39,309 nucleotides of DNA from Oscillospiraceae bacterium (GTDB lineage: Bacteria > Bacillota_A > Clostridia > Oscillospirales > CAG-272). Location of the stretch: the NCBI GenBank assembly GCA_015064665.1, contig SVRU01000017.1, positions 1 to 39,309 of the forward strand, given 5' to 3'. Positions within the stretch are counted from its first letter, which is position 1; each line of letters opens with the position of its first letter. The position numbers and the translations under genes were made by a program. The notes under the pieces were generated by a model. It worked only from the letters and a program-made list of their open reading frames with translations, ran no database searches and was not told the DNA's origin. Below, piece after piece: positions 35,401 to 39,309 of the stretch.

Positions 35401-35721
35401 GACGGATTGTCGATTGAATCAAGCACTTTTGGAATGTGCTTATTAAAAAGTGTCAGATTTGAGGGGGATTGCAACAACATTTACCTTGGTGGATTTCCCG
35501 ATGTAATTACCTATTGCGGTGAGATAAACGGAGCGATAAGCTTTGGTAAGGTGACTAATATATACGCAAAAACACTTCGCGCAGTAAATATCCAATACGT
35601 TAGTTCGGACGTCGCTGAAATAAACTTCGCCGGCACGGAAAGTGAATTTTTGGCTGCCGGATACCTTCTTTCAAGCGACGAAACCGTGGTTAACTGTAAC
35701 GTAAAGTTTAATGAAGAATAA
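32485..35721 (+). CDS. Large lipoprotein with C-terminal BspA-like leucine-rich repeats, copy A
   Basis: Surface lipoprotein of 1,078 residues. A signal peptide (KNKFLKLFALLFATLLLFTL) ends at the lipobox LFSC, with Cys24 to be lipidated. Residues about 25-430 are an acidic strand-rich region I cannot assign. A helical link (LTDAEKKIIEDSKKLYTENA) leads to a domain near 470-620. Next is a Cys/His segment with CKDC (627-630), HHHDYEH and CKRC (661-664), resembling a zinc ribbon. From about 755 to 1050 there are BspA-type LRR_5 repeats (LILPEGAELIMKEAFYG, IVLPDSTVYIGMGAF). AAGGAGG precedes the ATG. BspA-like repeats often mediate adhesion. It is the first of a tandem paralogous pair. Confidence 0.82.
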   Translation: MKNKFLKLFALLFATLLLFTLFSCGGYDDTLDADPFEQFNASIDEFAESFSVEDDENMLSSLLDTNFSVSDINFDESIDYWIDGISVKDGILYVEGAGVLGDDKFEGNNYAVQIFDTAAVVYELLGYGALETPIMLGSTTEGEKIDFEALKIKNEDLEEQKDKNTFSLKTAYKNRVGKLIESLGSAELAYFFKNTNIIVDTDKYEKYKEIEFTADPLTLTLSFEKLKGVQTLKFVLENDVYDSETELIIEMKKDEHLAIHLKSDAEQEINFDLSLTKVKSDIRKTKKYLLALDLEMFAAESTVVVNFDASAYEDSSGELSKLDADVNAEVQDEDILSASIKYDKASMKKAGKEGLVAELTLYNLDPKDLIKGGATLLSSKKEDNSYSLRLSVFTDNYSKKSSKYRFALELSENDEISESTAIINVPAVNVPELTDAEKKIIEDSKKLYTENAVELFEKVEYLNAEATKRLSSGRLNPEKDGYKIYTEDELTGFYYLTDITVENGQYQIDTRPAADYKLWLPIYAKNNGDFYSVTPSLASEELEAIIKQLEEFEESEEFTYSELNFKSFVYLEECGFYAILDGVSTQGATFTRDKPDLRHEIHKTENGYEVHEYKVQYNSDCRIQYTCKDCKTKKLTVAHHHDYEHVNSSPSGADCGKVLICKRCSDSIYELFDSENKKVLLHLIPATAVDLYDVETCEELGGYKLENLSTCLFIDDIICENDGQTAYVIEIPQIEGCEYRIIGVNTKFADGENLQKAELILPEGAELIMKEAFYGANPERIVLPDSTVYIGMGAFKTCCVSELVIEDARYIYSTAFESMSQLKEIVVDAKSLNYFPALHALNLEKIEFINAPKSFGGFSTCKITEYEIPEGVEKVLEFNRNKTLRKLVLPSTAKELHGLTWCDSLEELVLNNGLELIADHSVYGCDNLSRIWTKGYGDRVEEGIAIFPEGLKKIEEWSFFILKKIKAITFLSDGLSIESSTFGMCLLKSVRFEGDCNNIYLGGFPDVITYCGEINGAISFGKVTNIYAKTLRAVNIQYVSSDVAEINFAGTESEFLAAGYLLSSDETVVNCNVKFNEE

Positions 35722-35793
35722 TTAACGAAAAATGCAACCAATAAGCATTATTACGGCTAACTTAAAAAACAAAGAAGGAGGGAACGCCCCGAT

Positions 35794-38700
35794 ATGAAAA
35801 ACAAATTTTTAAAACTATTTGCGCTGCTTTTTGCAACTTTGCTGCTCTTTACGCTTTTCTCATGCGGCGGAAAAAAATATGACGACACACTTGATAAAGA
35901 TCCGTTTGTTGAATTCAGCAAGACCGTAGAGAATATGAAAAAAACCGTTTTGAATTCAAGTAACGAAGAAAACGTAAGCATAGCTTCACTGCTTTCGGGA
36001 CTTGATTTCTCTCTTGAGGATTTTCGTACCGACGGAGAGGTTGACGAAGAGATGGAAAGCGTCATTATGAAGGACAGAACTCTGTTCATATACGTTGCGG
36101 ATTCGTCGGAAGATAACAATTCGGCTATAAAGCTTTATGACTCGGCATTGGTTATTTACGAACTTATGGATGATAAAACTACGGCGAGTCGGATTCCGTT
36201 GAAGTTGGATTTGATGGATGTTGATGCGCTCACAAGCATTGCCGACGTTTTTGACGCGCTTGCGCTCAGTGAGGATGATCTTACAGAGTCCGAGGATGAT
36301 GAGTTTGAGTTTTGGCTTAATGATGATTGCACCGAAAGAATTGCGGACGCCTTTAAAGATGCTGAAATTGATGATGTGGCACAGTTCTTTGAAGATGCAA
36401 AAATTTTGGTGGATATAAGCGACTATGCCAAGCACGGAAGAATCAAATTTTCCGAGCGCGGCGACACCGATATCGAACTTTCCGTAACTATCGAAAAGAA
36501 CCTCGGCACGCATACCGTGTCACTTTCCTTTGAAAACGGAGATGATGATAGCGAGATTGACGTTGAGATAAAAACGAAGGATAGCGCTCTCGTCGGTTTT
36601 TCCGTAAGCGGCGAAGCAAAAGCAATGAATCTTACCTATAATCTTTCCGTTCAAGAAGAAAAATCCGACATCAAAAAGCATACGAAGTACACGTTTGTGG
36701 CAGATGCGGAAATTTCAATGGATACCGAAAAGATATCCTTTGGCCTAGAGGCTTCGATTTATGAAAATCAAAAAGGCGTCCTTTCCGTGCTTGATGCGAA
36801 AGCCAATGTAAACAAGGGGGAGGAAGAGATACTTTCGCTCGGCGTCAAATATGATGCAAGATTAATGCAAAACAAAGGGGAAATACCGCTTAGCGCAAGT
36901 TTGAGTTACGGTAAAATCGATCTTGGCGGAATAAACGGCGGAGTAGTCCCTCTCGCATCAAGCGGCGGCGACGGCAAGAGCAGTCTTGAGCTTGCGCTCA
37001 AGACTCAAGAATACTCTTCGTCCTCTTCAAAGTATCTGCTTGAAATCAAAATCAACGACGAAGAAGAGAACTCAACCAACACCGCAATCTTAAATATTCC
37101 TTCGACCAAAGAGCCGACGCTGACCGAAGCGGAAAAGAAAATTATAGCCGACGGCGACAAGTTGTACGGCAGCGCGGAGATTTTGGAATATGCAGAAAGT
37201 CTTAACCAACAGGCAATCAATGCTTTAAATAAAGGATTATTTAATCCTTCAACTGTCGGAAATCACGTTTATACGTATAACAAGGATTTGGATACTTATT
37301 ATTTTACCGACGTTGAACTTGTCAATAATCAGTATTACGTCACGACCCGTGCGGTAGCAGATTACGAAAAATATCTTCCGCTCTATTCAAAAAACGTGTC
37401 AGGCTTTATCTATATTGAAAAAAGTCCGGTGCTTCATAAGCTTAAAGAAATAGTTGATAAAATTGAAAATCCAATTGGAAATGCAGACGGGTTTTTCGAA
37501 CAAGGCAGAGAGTATTTTTCCTATATCTATCTTGAAGAATACGGCTTTTACGCCGTTATGAAATACACAAACACAAATTACGTTTCATACCTGACGGAAG
37601 AACCGACTGCCGATATATATTACGATTATTGCATTCACGAAATCAGTAAGACCGAAAACGGATATTCTCTTCACGATTACAGCAAAGAGGTTTGGTCAGA
37701 CTGTACTGTGCGTCACGTTTGCGACGGGTGCGGGTGTTATTTTAGCCCGATGGAAAAAGAGCATGATTACACCGAAGCCGAGCGCACGTCGGGCGCAGAG
37801 CTTGAAAATGGAAAGCTTCTTATGTGCGAAAGATGCGGAGTAAAAGCTCTTGAGATAACCGATAGCTGCGGCGGTGTTGCCACGGTTCTTTTGAGTCGGT
37901 TATCCGACGTGGGTCAAAGCGTTGTAAATCACGCTGAATCATGCATCGGTTACAACGTTGAAAATCCCTCTAAAAGTCTGTTCATCAGCAAAATAAGCTA
38001 CAAAGCCGGCTCGGAAATTCCGCAAAGCTTAGCCATACCGCAAATCGAAGACGTCTACGGGTATAAGATAATAGGCGCAGCTACCGAATGCGCATACGGC
38101 TTCAGCGAGGGAATTGCAAAGCTCGTGCTGCCGGAGGGGTTGGAGCTGATTGCGCCTCGTGCGTTTTTTGCTTGCTTCGTCCAAGAGGTCGTTATGCCGG
38201 ATTCTCTTCTTTACATAGGTGAGGATGCCTTTCAAAAGGACTTTATCCGTGAGATTGTTATTCCAAAAGGCGTTTTGTATATAGACAGTACGGTATTTTT
38301 CGATATGAGCATGCTCACGAAGATAACTGTAAACGCGGAGCAGCTTGAAGAGCTTCCGACCATTGATGCTAAAAATCTTGAAGAATTAAAAATCAACGGA
38401 ACGGTTAAATGGTTTTACGGCTTCAGTGATTGTAAAATAACCGAGTTTGAAGTTCCCGAGGGGGTAGAGTACGTTTATTTTTCGCGAAATAATAATTTGA
38501 AAAAACTGGTACTGTCTTCTACGGTTAAGGAGATAGTAGCCGATACTCTGAGTATGAACGATACGCTTGAGGAGCTTGTTCTTAACGATGGGCTTGAAAA
38601 AATATCCGGATATTCATTTTCTTTCTGCACAAATCTAAAGAGCGTTGTTTTCCCCACAAGCCTAAAAGAGCTTTCAAACGAGGCGTTTGCCGGCTGCGAA

Positions 38701-38988
38701 TTTACTTCGGTTCTGTTTAAAGGAGACTATACGTTCGGAGAGCTTTCGTCATTCGCTGCAGATGAAATAACCTACTGCGGTGCCATTAAGAGTCAAATCA
38801 CCTTTGGTAAGGTTACGAATATTTACGCAACCTCTCTTCCGAACAGTAACGGAGTCGTTTATAACGTTCCGAAAAGCTGCCGCGAAATAAACTTCGCAGG
38901 CACGGAAAGTGAATTTTTGGCTGCAGGATACCTTCTTTCAAGCGAAGAAACCGTGGTTAACTATAACGTAAAGTTTAGCGAAGAATAA
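35794..38988 (+). CDS. Large lipoprotein with C-terminal BspA-like leucine-rich repeats, copy B
   Basis: Paralogue of the preceding gene with the same layout in 1,064 residues. Its signal peptide is identical up to Cys24 (CGGKKYDDTLDKDPF against CGGYDDTLDADPF). It has the strand-rich acidic middle, the link LTEAEKKIIADGDKLYGSAE, the Cys/His segment CDGC (643-646), EKEHDY, CERC (678-681), and LRR_5 repeats from about 775 (KLVLPEGLELIAPRAFFA, VVMPDSLLYIGEDAF). The last 33 residues match copy A except at four positions, while the interior is strongly diverged. The ribosome-site region before both genes shares AAACAAAGAAGGAGG. It follows copy A by 72 bases with no promoter of its own and is probably co-transcribed. 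Confidence 0.82.
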   Translation: MKNKFLKLFALLFATLLLFTLFSCGGKKYDDTLDKDPFVEFSKTVENMKKTVLNSSNEENVSIASLLSGLDFSLEDFRTDGEVDEEMESVIMKDRTLFIYVADSSEDNNSAIKLYDSALVIYELMDDKTTASRIPLKLDLMDVDALTSIADVFDALALSEDDLTESEDDEFEFWLNDDCTERIADAFKDAEIDDVAQFFEDAKILVDISDYAKHGRIKFSERGDTDIELSVTIEKNLGTHTVSLSFENGDDDSEIDVEIKTKDSALVGFSVSGEAKAMNLTYNLSVQEEKSDIKKHTKYTFVADAEISMDTEKISFGLEASIYENQKGVLSVLDAKANVNKGEEEILSLGVKYDARLMQNKGEIPLSASLSYGKIDLGGINGGVVPLASSGGDGKSSLELALKTQEYSSSSSKYLLEIKINDEEENSTNTAILNIPSTKEPTLTEAEKKIIADGDKLYGSAEILEYAESLNQQAINALNKGLFNPSTVGNHVYTYNKDLDTYYFTDVELVNNQYYVTTRAVADYEKYLPLYSKNVSGFIYIEKSPVLHKLKEIVDKIENPIGNADGFFEQGREYFSYIYLEEYGFYAVMKYTNTNYVSYLTEEPTADIYYDYCIHEISKTENGYSLHDYSKEVWSDCTVRHVCDGCGCYFSPMEKEHDYTEAERTSGAELENGKLLMCERCGVKALEITDSCGGVATVLLSRLSDVGQSVVNHAESCIGYNVENPSKSLFISKISYKAGSEIPQSLAIPQIEDVYGYKIIGAATECAYGFSEGIAKLVLPEGLELIAPRAFFACFVQEVVMPDSLLYIGEDAFQKDFIREIVIPKGVLYIDSTVFFDMSMLTKITVNAEQLEELPTIDAKNLEELKINGTVKWFYGFSDCKITEFEVPEGVEYVYFSRNNNLKKLVLSSTVKEIVADTLSMNDTLEELVLNDGLEKISGYSFSFCTNLKSVVFPTSLKELSNEAFAGCEFTSVLFKGDYTFGELSSFAADEITYCGAIKSQITFGKVTNIYATSLPNSNGVVYNVPKSCREINFAGTESEFLAAGYLLSSEETVVNYNVKFSEE

Positions 38989-39003
38989 TTAAACTAAAAG
39001 CAG

Positions 39004-39034
39004 GCGGCTCGCAAATTTGCGAGCCGCATTTATA
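39004..39034 (+). terminator. Terminator between the lipoprotein pair and lysS
   Basis: A perfect palindrome at 39004-39027 (GCGGCTCGCAAA and its complement) is followed by ATTTATAATT. It lies between converging genes and can act on both strands. Confidence 0.8.
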
Positions 39035-39050
39035 ATTGGGAGATTTTTTA

Positions 39051-39309
<259 letters not shown>

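Overview
This window is chromosomal DNA of moderate GC from an endospore-forming, anaerobic Firmicute. A Clostridia-class, gut-type lineage is the best guess. The evidence is spoVAC-spoVAD-spoVAE plus a SpoVAF/GerA-type germination protein, a reverse rubrerythrin beside a PerR-like regulator, AGGAGG-type ribosome sites, and sigma-A promoters that mostly read TTGaca-N17-TATAAT. No phage, conjugation, CRISPR, rRNA or tRNA gene is visible. Both ends cut genes: a nucleotidyltransferase at the left and lysyl-tRNA synthetase at the right.

Layout. 1-1415: partial nucleotidyltransferase, a possible gene remnant, and an alkaline-phosphatase-superfamily gene whose apparent start codon is ACG. 1537-2736: ECF sigma factor and PepSY-type anti-sigma factor (minus). 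2795-3887: PerR-like regulator and reverse rubrerythrin. 3958-6686: two half-size chromate-type transporters and a MATE exporter. 6743-9477: an acyl-CoA ligase and a small Cys-rich protein flanked by two direct copies of a 277-bp MITE, one lying between the ligase promoter and its start codon. 9553-10925: histidinol-phosphatase and a membrane protein with a HEPN-like motif. 10935-12393: SpoVAF-like protein. 12471-16437: birA and a GH2 beta-galactosidase. 16479-18984: CapA-like protein and M20 peptidase. 19065-23069: argG-argH-argF behind several ARG boxes. 23082-25858: alaS. 25898-28307: small membrane protein, then spoVAC-AD-AE behind a sigma-G/F-like promoter. 28310-32297: membrane protein and SGNH esterase divergent from a DUF4838 protein. 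32405-39034: two tandem, paralogous, very large lipoproteins with BspA-like leucine-rich repeats. 39051-39309: end of lysS.

How the genes work together. Arginine synthesis from ornithine is complete (argF, argG, argH) and probably ArgR-controlled. PerR and rubrerythrin form an oxidative-stress pair. LacZ, the SGNH esterase and the DUF4838 protein lack signal peptides, which suggests intracellular processing of imported sugars. The lipoprotein pair is the main surface-exposed product. The least expected items are the structured MITE family, its insertion in the leader of the acyl-CoA ligase gene, the ACG start, the lipoprotein duplication with conserved ends, and the small membrane protein with an Rx4H motif. 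All calls come from reading the sequence; no database search was run.
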